From Pseudomonas sp. UYIF39 (GTDB lineage: Bacteria; Pseudomonadota; Gammaproteobacteria; Pseudomonadales; Pseudomonadaceae), in the NCBI RefSeq assembly GCF_029963765.1, contig NZ_JALBYU010000005.1, positions 186,001 through 250,000 of the forward strand: a stretch of 64,000 nucleotides of DNA. Direction: 5' to 3'. Positions 8,762-15,959 of the stretch are shown here, in pieces. The notes under the pieces were generated by a model. The model was not told where the DNA came from. It did not search any database and saw only the letters and a program-made list of their open reading frames with translations. Made by a program: the position numbers and the translations under genes. Within the stretch, counting starts at the first letter, position 1, and every line of letters starts with the position of its first letter.

Positions 8762-9631
8762 ATGAGCCAAGTGTTGGATGATCTGGTTGACCTGTTGACC
8801 CTGGAACCGATTGAAGAAAACCTGTTCCGTGGCCGCAGCCAGGACCTGGGTTTTCGTCAGCTGTTCGGTGGTCAGGTGATCGGTCAGTCCCTGTCGGCGG
8901 CCAGTCAGACGGTCGAAGAAGCGCGCCATGTGCATTCGATGCACGGCTATTTCCTGCGTCCCGGCGATTCCGCGTTGCCTGTGGTTTATCAGGTTGACCG
9001 GGTACGCGACGGTGGCAGTTTCAGCACGCGCCGGGTGACGGCGATTCAGAAGGGCAACCCGATTTTCACCTGCAGTGCGTCGTTCCAGTACGACGAAGAA
9101 GGCTTCCAGCATCAGTCCGAGATGCCCACCGTAGTCGGCCCGGAAAACCTGCCGTCAGAGCTGGAGCTTGCTCAGCAGCGTGCGCACCTGATCCCCGAGC
9201 ACATGCGTGAAAAGCTGCTGTGCCCGAAACCGATCGAGTTCCGACCGATCACCGAGAAAGATCCCTACAACCCCCAGCCGTCCGATCCGATCAAATACGT
9301 CTGGTTTCGCGCCGACGGTGCCTTGGCCGATTCTCCGGCGCTGCATAAATACTTGCTGGCCTACGCCTCGGACTTCGGACTGCTGACCACCTCGATGCAG
9401 CCCCATGGCAAATCGGTCTGGCAGAAAGACATGCAGGTCGCCAGCCTCGATCATGCATTGTGGTTCCATGCCGATCTGCGTGCCGATGATTGGTTGCTGT
9501 ACGCGATGGACAGCCCGTGGGCCGGCAATTCCCGTGGCTTCTCCCGTGGCAGCGTGTTCAACCGCGCCGGGCAACTGGTGGCTTCGGTCACTCAAGAAGG
9601 CCTGATTCGCCACCGCAAGGATTGGGCATGA
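8762..9631 (+). CDS. tesB: acyl-CoA thioesterase II
   Basis: A 289-aa double-hotdog thioesterase hydrolysing medium- and long-chain acyl-CoA to free acid and CoA. The Asp/Ser(Thr)/Gln catalytic set expected of TesB is present in SLDHALWFH, SRGFSRGSV and SVTQEGLIR. The length matches the E. coli enzyme. Its stop codon overlaps the start of the HAD gene (ATGA at 9628-9631), so the two are translationally coupled. Confidence 0.93.
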   Translation: MSQVLDDLVDLLTLEPIEENLFRGRSQDLGFRQLFGGQVIGQSLSAASQTVEEARHVHSMHGYFLRPGDSALPVVYQVDRVRDGGSFSTRRVTAIQKGNPIFTCSASFQYDEEGFQHQSEMPTVVGPENLPSELELAQQRAHLIPEHMREKLLCPKPIEFRPITEKDPYNPQPSDPIKYVWFRADGALADSPALHKYLLAYASDFGLLTTSMQPHGKSVWQKDMQVASLDHALWFHADLRADDWLLYAMDSPWAGNSRGFSRGSVFNRAGQLVASVTQEGLIRHRKDWA

Positions 9632-10221
9632 GCCTGGCCGAGGTGCGGCACTGGGTGTTCGACATGGACGGTACTCTGACGGTGGCCGTGCATGACTTCG
9701 CGGCGATCCGCGTGGCGTTGGCGATTCCTGCCGAAGACGACATCCTGACCCACCTCGCCACGCTGCCGGCCGATGAAGCCGCCGTCAAACATGCATGGTT
9801 GCTGGAACACGAACGGGACCTGGCGCTCGGTTCGAAAGCGGCACCGGGCGCGGTAGAACTGGTGCGTGAGCTGGCCGGGCGCGGTTATCGCCTGGGCATT
9901 CTCACGCGCAATGCGCGCGAACTGGCGCACGTCACGCTGGAGGCGATCGGCCTGGCCGACTGCTTCGCGGTGGAGGATGTACTGGGCCGTGATGAAGCAC
10001 CGCCAAAACCGCATCCCGGTGGTTTGCTGAAATTGGCCCAGGCCTGGAATGTCCCGGCCAGTGAGATGGTGATGGTCGGTGACTACCGCTTTGATCTGGA
10101 TTGCGGTCGGGCGGCAGGGGCGCGGACGGTGTTGGTGAACCTGCCGGATAATCCCTGGCCGGAATTGACGGATTGGCATGCGGCGGATTGCGTGGCGTTG
10201 CGGGAAATGTTGTCGGCTTGA
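9628..10221 (+). CDS. HAD superfamily hydrolase (phosphatase)
   Basis: A 197-aa HAD phosphatase. Motif I is WVFDMDGTLT with the nucleophilic Asp, motif II is GILTRN, the Lys is in EAPPKPHPGGL, and motif IV is VGDYRFDLDCGRAAG. It is of the GmhB/phosphoglycolate-phosphatase-like group with a short helical cap; the substrate is unknown. It overlaps the tesB stop codon by four bases, indicating an operon. Confidence 0.9.
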   Translation: MSLAEVRHWVFDMDGTLTVAVHDFAAIRVALAIPAEDDILTHLATLPADEAAVKHAWLLEHERDLALGSKAAPGAVELVRELAGRGYRLGILTRNARELAHVTLEAIGLADCFAVEDVLGRDEAPPKPHPGGLLKLAQAWNVPASEMVMVGDYRFDLDCGRAAGARTVLVNLPDNPWPELTDWHAADCVALREMLSA

Positions 10222-10224
10222 GGG

Positions 10225-10307
10225 CCTCATCGCGAGCAAGCTCGCTCCCACATTGGTTTTGTGAACACTGGAGATCCCCTGTGGGAGCGAGCTTGCTCGC
10301 GATGGTG
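10225..10307. repeat. REP pair (BIME)
   Basis: Inverted REP copies at about 10228-10253 and 10278-10305, between the convergent HAD phosphatase and alpha/beta-hydrolase genes. Confidence 0.92.
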
Positions 10308-10329
10308 TCAGCTCAGCCACCAAAAAAAC

Positions 10330-11289
10330 TCACTGACCGAACAACGCCTTCTGCCCCTGCGGCGAGTTAAACATCCCATCCCCGTCATGCCCGACCCCAG
10401 GTACTTCAATCAGTTGCTGATTCAAACCCTGAGGATGCAGCCGTTTCAGAGAAGCAAAATAATTGCGCCCACGAGCCAATCGATTGGCTCCCTGAGCTTG
10501 GGCCTCGCAGCTTTTATCCAGCGCCGGCTGCTTCGGGTCGCTGTCCTGCTGGCCGAGTAGATAAACGACTTCGCGTTTAACGTAGTTTTCCTCCAGCTGC
10601 TTGGCGGTTTGCCCTTGGGCATAGGCCGGTAAATCCGCCAGCCCATATTTCCAGCGATTGAAATTCGGACAACCGGCGTGTTTGAACGCCACCGGCCGTC
10701 GTTCATCGAAGTACGCATAAGACGACGGGTTGGCAATGACGTAACGCACCTGTATGTCGGCCGCCTTCAGCGCTGGCTGATCGTGGCCCAGCAACGCGTA
10801 TCGCTGCACCACTTGAGCGCCACCGGAGTGACCGGCGATGACAATTTGCTTCACGTCCGGAAACTGTTTTCGATCGCCGATTCGGGCGATGATTTCGTCG
10901 AGCGCCGCGTAGGAGCTCAGGGAAAACGGAGCGGTGGATAAACCGCCCGCCATCCAGTCATTGCCCTGCCAGCGCAATACGCTGTCAGCCACGGGATGGG
11001 CTGCGATGTCGGTTTCATTGAGAAATTGCGGGGCGAGCACCAAGGTGGTCGCGCTTTGCCCTGCCTGTTCGGCTGCGCGTTCGGCGCTCTGGCGATAGGT
11101 ATCGGCATTGCGCAATCGACCATGGATGATGATCAGCACGCGTTCGATTTTCTTTGGCGCCGGGCCGATGCCCACCGCGATTTCACCTGCAGTCAGCAGC
11201 AAGCGTCCGGGGCTGACCTCCTTGACCGCATGCTCGGCAGCCTGGGCGCTTGCACAGGTGATCAGTAGAGTTAACAGCCACTTATTCAT
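10330..11289 (-). CDS. secreted alpha/beta hydrolase
   Basis: A 319-aa protein with a Sec signal peptide (MNKWLLTLLITCASAQAAEH, cleavage near residue 18) and the nucleophile elbow AGHSGGAQV of serine alpha/beta hydrolases. A later His in GVGHDGDGMF probably completes the triad. The substrate is unknown; the periplasm is the likely site. Its ATG follows directly on the TAA of the zinc metallopeptidase gene (11290-11292), so the two form an operon. Confidence 0.85.
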   Translation of the reverse strand: MNKWLLTLLITCASAQAAEHAVKEVSPGRLLLTAGEIAVGIGPAPKKIERVLIIIHGRLRNADTYRQSAERAAEQAGQSATTLVLAPQFLNETDIAAHPVADSVLRWQGNDWMAGGLSTAPFSLSSYAALDEIIARIGDRKQFPDVKQIVIAGHSGGAQVVQRYALLGHDQPALKAADIQVRYVIANPSSYAYFDERRPVAFKHAGCPNFNRWKYGLADLPAYAQGQTAKQLEENYVKREVVYLLGQQDSDPKQPALDKSCEAQAQGANRLARGRNYFASLKRLHPQGLNQQLIEVPGVGHDGDGMFNSPQGQKALFGQ

Positions 11290-12183
11290 TTATAGGTTTT
11301 TCGCTGCAAAGGTATCGCACTGGCCGACCTGGCCTTGCGCGAATCCGGTTTTGAACCAGCGCACCCTTTGCGCCGACGTACCATGAGTAAACGAGTCCGG
11401 CACCACACGACCCTGACCTTGCTGTTGCAAGCGGTCATCGCCGATGGCGTTGGCGGCGTTCAAGGCTTCTTCGATGTCACCGGGCTCCAGCCAGTTCAGC
11501 CGTTTCTGCGCATTGTTGGCCCAAACTCCGGCCAGGCAATCGGCCTGCAGTTCCTGGCGTACCAGCAAACCGCCGTCGCCTTCCATCTGCCGACCCTGTT
11601 GGCGGGCGGTCTGAATTTTCGCTGAAACGCCGAGCAAGGTCTGCACATGGTGTCCGACTTCGTGAGCGATCACGTAGGCCTGAGCGAAGTCGCCAGCAGC
11701 GGAAAAACGTTGGGACATTTCCTGGAAGAAACTCATGTCCAGGTAGACCTTCTGGTCCGCCGGGCAATAGAACGGGCCGGTCGCCGAAGAGGCCAGGCCG
11801 CACGCCGAGTTGACGCGGCCACTGAACAGTACCAGGGTCGGGTTCTTATATTGACGACCGGCCTGCTGGAAAATCTGACCCCAAGTGTCCTCGGTATCAC
11901 CGAGGATCGAGCGCACGAACTCGGCTCCTTCATCAGTGGCCGGCGGTGCCTTGCGGGTTTGAGTCGGGGCCGGTGCCGATTGCTCGCTCATTTGCCCGGT
12001 CAGTTGCCCGAGGATTTGCATCGGGTCCTGGCCGGTGATCCAGCCGATCCCGACGATCAAGATAATTGCCATCAGGCTCAGGCCCTTGCCGCCACCGAAG
12101 CGCATCCCGCCACCACCGCCGCCAGAATCATCACCACGGGCATCGACCACGTTGTCGCTGCGTCGGCCTTTTTTCCATAGCAT
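11290..12183 (-). CDS. neutral zinc metallopeptidase (YpfJ family)
   Basis: A 297-aa YpfJ/KPN_02809-type protein. It opens with MLWKKGRRSDNVVDARG, followed by a Gly-rich stretch and one membrane helix (GLSLMAIILIVGIGWITG). The zinc-protease motif AHEVGHHVQTLLG sits near residue 175, and QELQADCLAGVWAN downstream supplies a further conserved acidic segment. Its proteolytic activity is presumed from the HExxH motif only. ATG 12183 is chosen over the long upstream extension. Confidence 0.88.
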   Translation of the reverse strand: MLWKKGRRSDNVVDARGDDSGGGGGGMRFGGGKGLSLMAIILIVGIGWITGQDPMQILGQLTGQMSEQSAPAPTQTRKAPPATDEGAEFVRSILGDTEDTWGQIFQQAGRQYKNPTLVLFSGRVNSACGLASSATGPFYCPADQKVYLDMSFFQEMSQRFSAAGDFAQAYVIAHEVGHHVQTLLGVSAKIQTARQQGRQMEGDGGLLVRQELQADCLAGVWANNAQKRLNWLEPGDIEEALNAANAIGDDRLQQQGQGRVVPDSFTHGTSAQRVRWFKTGFAQGQVGQCDTFAAKNL

Positions 12184-12277
12184 GTGGGAATCCTCTGAAT
12201 GTCCGTGGGGATGAGTGTTGCTGCTGAGTGGGAGCGGCGCCAGTCCGGTCGTCCATCTTTTGTTGCGCGCAGGACCC

Positions 12278-12308
12278 TTCCCGGCAACCAGTGGTGGGTT
12301 GCCGGGAA
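12278..12308. other. 12-bp perfect stem-loop in the metallopeptidase/iclR gap
   Basis: Arms TTCCCGGCAACC (12278-12289) and its exact complement (12297-12308) flank a 7-base loop. There is no T-tract. It lies in the 309-bp gap between the divergent metallopeptidase and iclR genes. The rest of this gap holds no gene that I can support, apart from the iclR-proximal repeats. Confidence 0.7.
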
Positions 12309-12429
12309 TACTCCAGACTCGTATTGAACACGGACAACACATCTAATTCCTTCAGGCGACGGGTTTTTATCGGGCAGGCGACGGCCTGTATCGGAAATTA
12401 TTTGTCGAGCAGGGTTACCGGACTGCGGG

Positions 12430-12480
12430 TTCCAGATTTCGCATTACTTGGTTTGTCTTTTAGAATCTGGAAAATTTAGT
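12430..12480. promoter_or_regulatory. candidate IclR-type operator upstream of the iclR gene
   Basis: An inverted pair TTCCAGATT (12430-12438) and AATCTGGAA (12464-12472), the latter running into TGGAAAATTTAGT. The shared word AGAATCTGGAA recurs upstream of the downstream permease (13315-13325). IclR-family sites often read TGGAA-N-TTCCA, so autoregulation is plausible but inferred. Confidence 0.4.
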
Positions 12481-12492
12481 GTGGAACCTCCC

Positions 12493-13269
12493 ATGGCCGG
12501 CAGTCAGATCGAACGTGTTTTCAGCGTGCTTGAAAGCCTCACCAGCGACCCTCGGGGCCTGCCGATGCAGACGCTGGCTGAGCAACTGGATATTCCCAAA
12601 AGCGCGACCCACCGGTTGCTCGCCGAGCTGATTCGGCTGGGTTACGTGCGACAGAATCCGGAGAACCTGCGGTATCACCTGTCGACCAAACTGGTGGCCA
12701 TGGGCTTCCGTTACCTCTCGGGCAGCGGCACCGATATTGTTCAGCCGGTGCTTGATCGCCTCGCCGAGGAAACCGGCGAGCTGGTGCGGCTTGGGGTGAT
12801 TGAAGGTGAGCGGCAGATCTGGATCGCCAAATCCCAGGGTGCCCGTTCCGGCCTGCGTTACGACCCGGACATGGGCCGCGACGCGCCTTTGTTTTACACC
12901 GCGTCGGGGCATGCGTGGCTGGCGTGCATGAGCGATGCCGAGGCGCTGTCCCTGGTCGAGCGGCAGGGTGGCGAGCGGCCGAAGGACCTCGGGCCGAATG
13001 CACCGCGTTCCAACATCGAATTGCTGGAACGCCTGCGTATGGCGCGGGAGCAGGGGTATGCCTGGGTCGAGGAAAGTTCGGCGGTGGGCACCTCGGCCAT
13101 CGCTGCGGTGGTGCGACATCCGAGTGATGGCCGAGTCATCGGTGTGTTGAGCATCGCCGGACCCAGCGCACGGATGCCGGGGGCGCGACTGCATGAGTTG
13201 GCGCCGCTGTTGTTGAAGTTTACTGATGAGCTGTCGGCGGCCAGTCTGGCGTCGGAACTGTTCAGCTGA
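12493..13269 (+). CDS. IclR family transcriptional regulator
   Basis: A 258-aa IclR-family regulator: N-terminal winged HTH (residues about 5-65; MQTLAEQLDIPKSATHRLLA) and C-terminal effector domain (about 75-250) with the family FYTASGHAWLA and GTSAIAAVVRHP segments. ATG 12493 is chosen over an in-frame ATG at 12448. It precedes an EamA permease by 136 bp on the same strand and probably controls it. It is not an obvious PcaR, although IclR-type sites occur nearby. Confidence 0.9.
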   Translation: MAGSQIERVFSVLESLTSDPRGLPMQTLAEQLDIPKSATHRLLAELIRLGYVRQNPENLRYHLSTKLVAMGFRYLSGSGTDIVQPVLDRLAEETGELVRLGVIEGERQIWIAKSQGARSGLRYDPDMGRDAPLFYTASGHAWLACMSDAEALSLVERQGGERPKDLGPNAPRSNIELLERLRMAREQGYAWVEESSAVGTSAIAAVVRHPSDGRVIGVLSIAGPSARMPGARLHELAPLLLKFTDELSAASLASELFS

Positions 13270-13314
13270 TTAATCCTGTGCGCTGTTCGCACACTTTTGC
13301 GGTTTGCTTGTGTG

Positions 13315-13335
13315 AGAATCTGGAACCTGGTTCTA
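13315..13335. promoter_or_regulatory. candidate IclR-type operator upstream of the EamA permease
   Basis: AGAATCTGGAACC repeats the word found upstream of iclR, and GAACCTGGTTC (13323-13333) is an exact palindrome around one central base. It lies 71 bases before the permease ATG. Assignment to the neighbouring IclR protein is inference. Confidence 0.4.
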
Positions 13336-13405
13336 AATTATTCGGGTTCGTCTCTCCTGTAAGGGATGCTTTTAAATAGTTGATGCAAAACACAAGGGAT
13401 ACCCA

Positions 13406-14284
13406 ATGACCGTCAGCACTCCGCTCTCCGGTGTAAACCAACCCTTCAAAGGGATCCTGCTGATCGTCGTTGCAACTTTCCTGTTTTCCAGTCACGACGC
13501 CTTTTCGAAATACCTCTCGGGCTTCTACCCGATTGTCATGGTGGTCTGGGCTCGTTATCTGGTTCACACCTTACTGATGGCCGGGATTTTTCTGCCGCAA
13601 TCCGGGCTGGGTGTCCTACGGACCAAACGACCGTTACTTCAGCTGTTGCGAGCGTTGTGCCTGTTGGGCACCAGTCTGTTTTTCACCACCGGCTTACAGT
13701 ACATCCCCTTGGCCGAAGCCACGGCGGTCAACTTTCTTGCGCCAGTTCTGGTGACTGCGCTGTCGGTGCCACTGCTGCGCGAACACGTCACGCGTGGCCA
13801 GTGGATTGCGGTGATTTGTGGATTTATCGGCGTGTTGATCATCGTCCATCCCGGCGGAGAACTCTTTACCCCGGCGGTGTTGTTGCCACTCTGCTCGGCG
13901 CTGTTTTTCTGCTTCTATCAATTGCTCACCCGCAAGCTCAGTGAAATCGACAGCCCGACCACCAGCAACTTTTTTGCCGGGCTGTGCAACACATTGGTGA
14001 TGAGTGCGCTGGTGCCATTCTTCTGGCAAGTCCCCAGCCTGATCCATGGATTGATGATGGTGGCGCTGGGCGCCTGCGGGATGACGGCTCACCTGTTTCT
14101 GACACAAGCCTTCCGCCACGCCGCGCCTGCATTGTTGGCGCCGTTCGGTTATTGCCAGATTGTCTTTGCCGGTTTGCTGGGCTGGTTGCTGTTTTCTCAC
14201 ACGCCGACCCTGACCACGGTGGTCGGGATCGCGGTGATTTGTTGCAGCGGGTTGGCAGCAGCCTGGCAACAGAGTCGTCGGTGA
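13406..14284 (+). CDS. EamA/DMT family transporter
   Basis: A 292-aa inner-membrane permease with about ten helices in two EamA repeats (FLFSSHDAFSKYLSG in the first, LGACGMTAHLFLTQAFRHA in the second). The substrate is unknown. It lies downstream of the IclR regulator, with an IclR-like palindrome in its leader, so regulated import or export of an organic metabolite is likely. It ends in a perfect 10-bp hairpin shared with the convergent MFS gene. Confidence 0.86.
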   Translation: MTVSTPLSGVNQPFKGILLIVVATFLFSSHDAFSKYLSGFYPIVMVVWARYLVHTLLMAGIFLPQSGLGVLRTKRPLLQLLRALCLLGTSLFFTTGLQYIPLAEATAVNFLAPVLVTALSVPLLREHVTRGQWIAVICGFIGVLIIVHPGGELFTPAVLLPLCSALFFCFYQLLTRKLSEIDSPTTSNFFAGLCNTLVMSALVPFFWQVPSLIHGLMMVALGACGMTAHLFLTQAFRHAAPALLAPFGYCQIVFAGLLGWLLFSHTPTLTTVVGIAVICCSGLAAAWQQSRR

Positions 14285-14293
14285 GCGAAGCAA

Positions 14294-14317
14294 GGCAGGC
14301 CTGGAGTCAGGCCTGCC
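14294..14317. terminator. stem-loop between convergent genes
   Basis: GGCAGGCCTG (14294-14303), loop GAGT, CAGGCCTGCC (14308-14317): a perfect 10-bp stem between the EamA and MFS stop codons. There is no clear U-tract on either strand, so its termination strength is uncertain. Confidence 0.55.
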
Positions 14318-14329
14318 GGGGGAGGGGGG

Positions 14330-15670
14330 TTACGGGGTGACGGTCGGAATCTTGCGCGGTGCCATGAAGTACATCCAGATCAGCGCGATGAAGTACATCG
14401 CCGGAATCATGGTGAACAGCACGGTGTAGTTGTTGTTGGTGATCGTCAGAATATGGCCGACCAACTGGGTCATGAACATCCCGCCGATGGCCGCGCACAT
14501 GCCTCCGAAGCCAAACACCGTACTCATCATGTGTTTAGGCGTGTAGTCCATCACCAGGCTCCAGATGTTCGCGGTCCAGGCCTGGTGCGCACCGATGGCC
14601 AGGGAGATGGCGAACACCGCGACCCACAGACTGCTCGAACCCGCCGCCATGATCACGCCGATGATGCAGCAGGCGAACAGGAACATGGACATCAGCCGCG
14701 CCTTGATCGGGTTGACGCCGCGGCCGATCAGGAACGAGGACAGGATTCCGCCGCCGACGCTGCCGAAATCGGCAGTGAGGTAGATGATGATCAGCGGGAT
14801 ACCCATCTGGGTCACGTTGATCCCCAGGTTGTATTGCTGATTGAGGAACGGCGGCAGCCAGTAGAGGTAGAACCAGAACACCGGCGCGGTCATGGAGTAG
14901 GCGAGGGCGAAGGCCCAAGTGCCACGCATACGCAGGATTTTCGAGAACGGTACGCGGGATTGTTCCGGCTCTACTTCCTTCTGGATGTAATCCAGTTCCG
15001 ATTGTTTAACGCTCGGGTGATCTTCCGGGTTGAAGTACTTCAAGCCCCAGAACAGCAACCAGATCCCGCCCAGTGACGACATGCACAGGAACGCGGCCTG
15101 CCAGCCCCAGACATGGAGGATCAGCGGCAATAACATGGGGGTGAACATCGCGCCGACGTTGGTCCCGGCGTTGAAGATGCCGGTGGCCACGGCGCGTTCG
15201 CCGGCCGGGAACCACAACCGGGTGGTCTTCACGCACGCCGGGTAGTTGGCGGCTTCCGTCAGACCCAGGATGAATCGGCAGACCATGAAGCCAACGGCCG
15301 AAGTGGCCAGACCATGGGCGCCGGTCGCCAGGCTCCAGAGCAGCACGGCGAAGAAGAACACGCGCTTGACGCCGACCCGATCGATCAACCGGCCTTGCAG
15401 CACGAAACCGATGGCGTAGCCGACCTGGAACCAGAAGTTGATGTTGGCGTAGTCCATCGCTGTCCAGCTCATTTCCTTGGCGAGGATAGGCTGCATGACG
15501 CCGAGGGCGGCGCGGTCGATGTAGTTCAGGGTGGTGGCGAAGAACACCAGCGCCAGCATGCCCCAACGGGTTTTGCCGACCGCCATCGCACCGCGGATCT
15601 TGTCGCCGATACCGCCAATGGCAGGAGTCATGGAGGAACGCTCCACGGGAGAGCTTTGAGAAGGAGTCAT
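14330..15670 (-). CDS. MFS transporter, ACS-type; probable quinate/shikimate importer
   Basis: A 446-aa, 12-helix major facilitator of the anion:cation symporter group (glucarate/hexuronate-like), with the first-loop features FVLQGRLIDRVGVKR. It diverges from quiC across a 289-bp region that holds two operator-like palindromes, and the neighbours are all quinate/shikimate catabolic genes, so import of quinate or shikimate is inferred. The start is ATG 15670; a GTG at 15679 is an alternative. Neither has a strong ribosome site. Confidence 0.82.
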   Translation of the reverse strand: MTPSQSSPVERSSMTPAIGGIGDKIRGAMAVGKTRWGMLALVFFATTLNYIDRAALGVMQPILAKEMSWTAMDYANINFWFQVGYAIGFVLQGRLIDRVGVKRVFFFAVLLWSLATGAHGLATSAVGFMVCRFILGLTEAANYPACVKTTRLWFPAGERAVATGIFNAGTNVGAMFTPMLLPLILHVWGWQAAFLCMSSLGGIWLLFWGLKYFNPEDHPSVKQSELDYIQKEVEPEQSRVPFSKILRMRGTWAFALAYSMTAPVFWFYLYWLPPFLNQQYNLGINVTQMGIPLIIIYLTADFGSVGGGILSSFLIGRGVNPIKARLMSMFLFACCIIGVIMAAGSSSLWVAVFAISLAIGAHQAWTANIWSLVMDYTPKHMMSTVFGFGGMCAAIGGMFMTQLVGHILTITNNNYTVLFTMIPAMYFIALIWMYFMAPRKIPTVTP

Positions 15671-15790
15671 GAAGGCCACCGATTATTTTTATGTGGTGTT
15701 CTGGGTCTTTGGTAATCGGGTCCGGCCGGACCCAATGTGGTGTTGATGTTGCGCAGTGGACAAAAAATCGTCAATTCGCCAAGGGGCATT

Positions 15791-15809
15791 GTGTTCGATA
15801 ATCGAACAC
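15791..15809. promoter_or_regulatory. PcaR-like 19-bp perfect palindrome
   Basis: GTGTTCGATAATCGAACAC is a perfect palindrome centred on one A, in the divergent MFS/quiC promoter region. It matches 14 of 15 positions of the P. putida PcaR site as I recall it (GTTCGATAATCGCAC). This suggests control by an IclR-family regulator such as PcaR. Confidence 0.65.
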
Positions 15810-15812
15810 AAA

Positions 15813-15826
15813 ACTAACCGGGTAGT
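15813..15826. promoter_or_regulatory. shared cluster operator, copy 1 (upstream of quiC)
   Basis: ACTAACCGGGTAGT is a 14-bp palindrome with one mismatched pair, four bases from the PcaR-like site. The surrounding 20 bases match the aroQ upstream site at 16 of 20 positions. The TetR protein encoded in the cluster is the natural candidate to bind it. Confidence 0.55.
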
Positions 15827-15959
15827 ACACTTTGAATTGCTGTGCAGATTCCCCCGGCCAATAATTCGCTCACAGATAAACGCGATCCCTGATCCCTACG
15901 TAAAAGCGAAAGCGTGCGATGTTGATAACAAGACTGTCTCCACCACCGGGAGTCGATAT

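Noticed and set aside
15756..15959. Extended N-terminus of QuiC from the GTG at 15756
   Set aside because: The extra 68 residues overlap both operator-like palindromes and shift the metal ligands off the numbers known for QuiC1; ATG 15960 restores Glu134, Asp165, Gln191 and Glu239.
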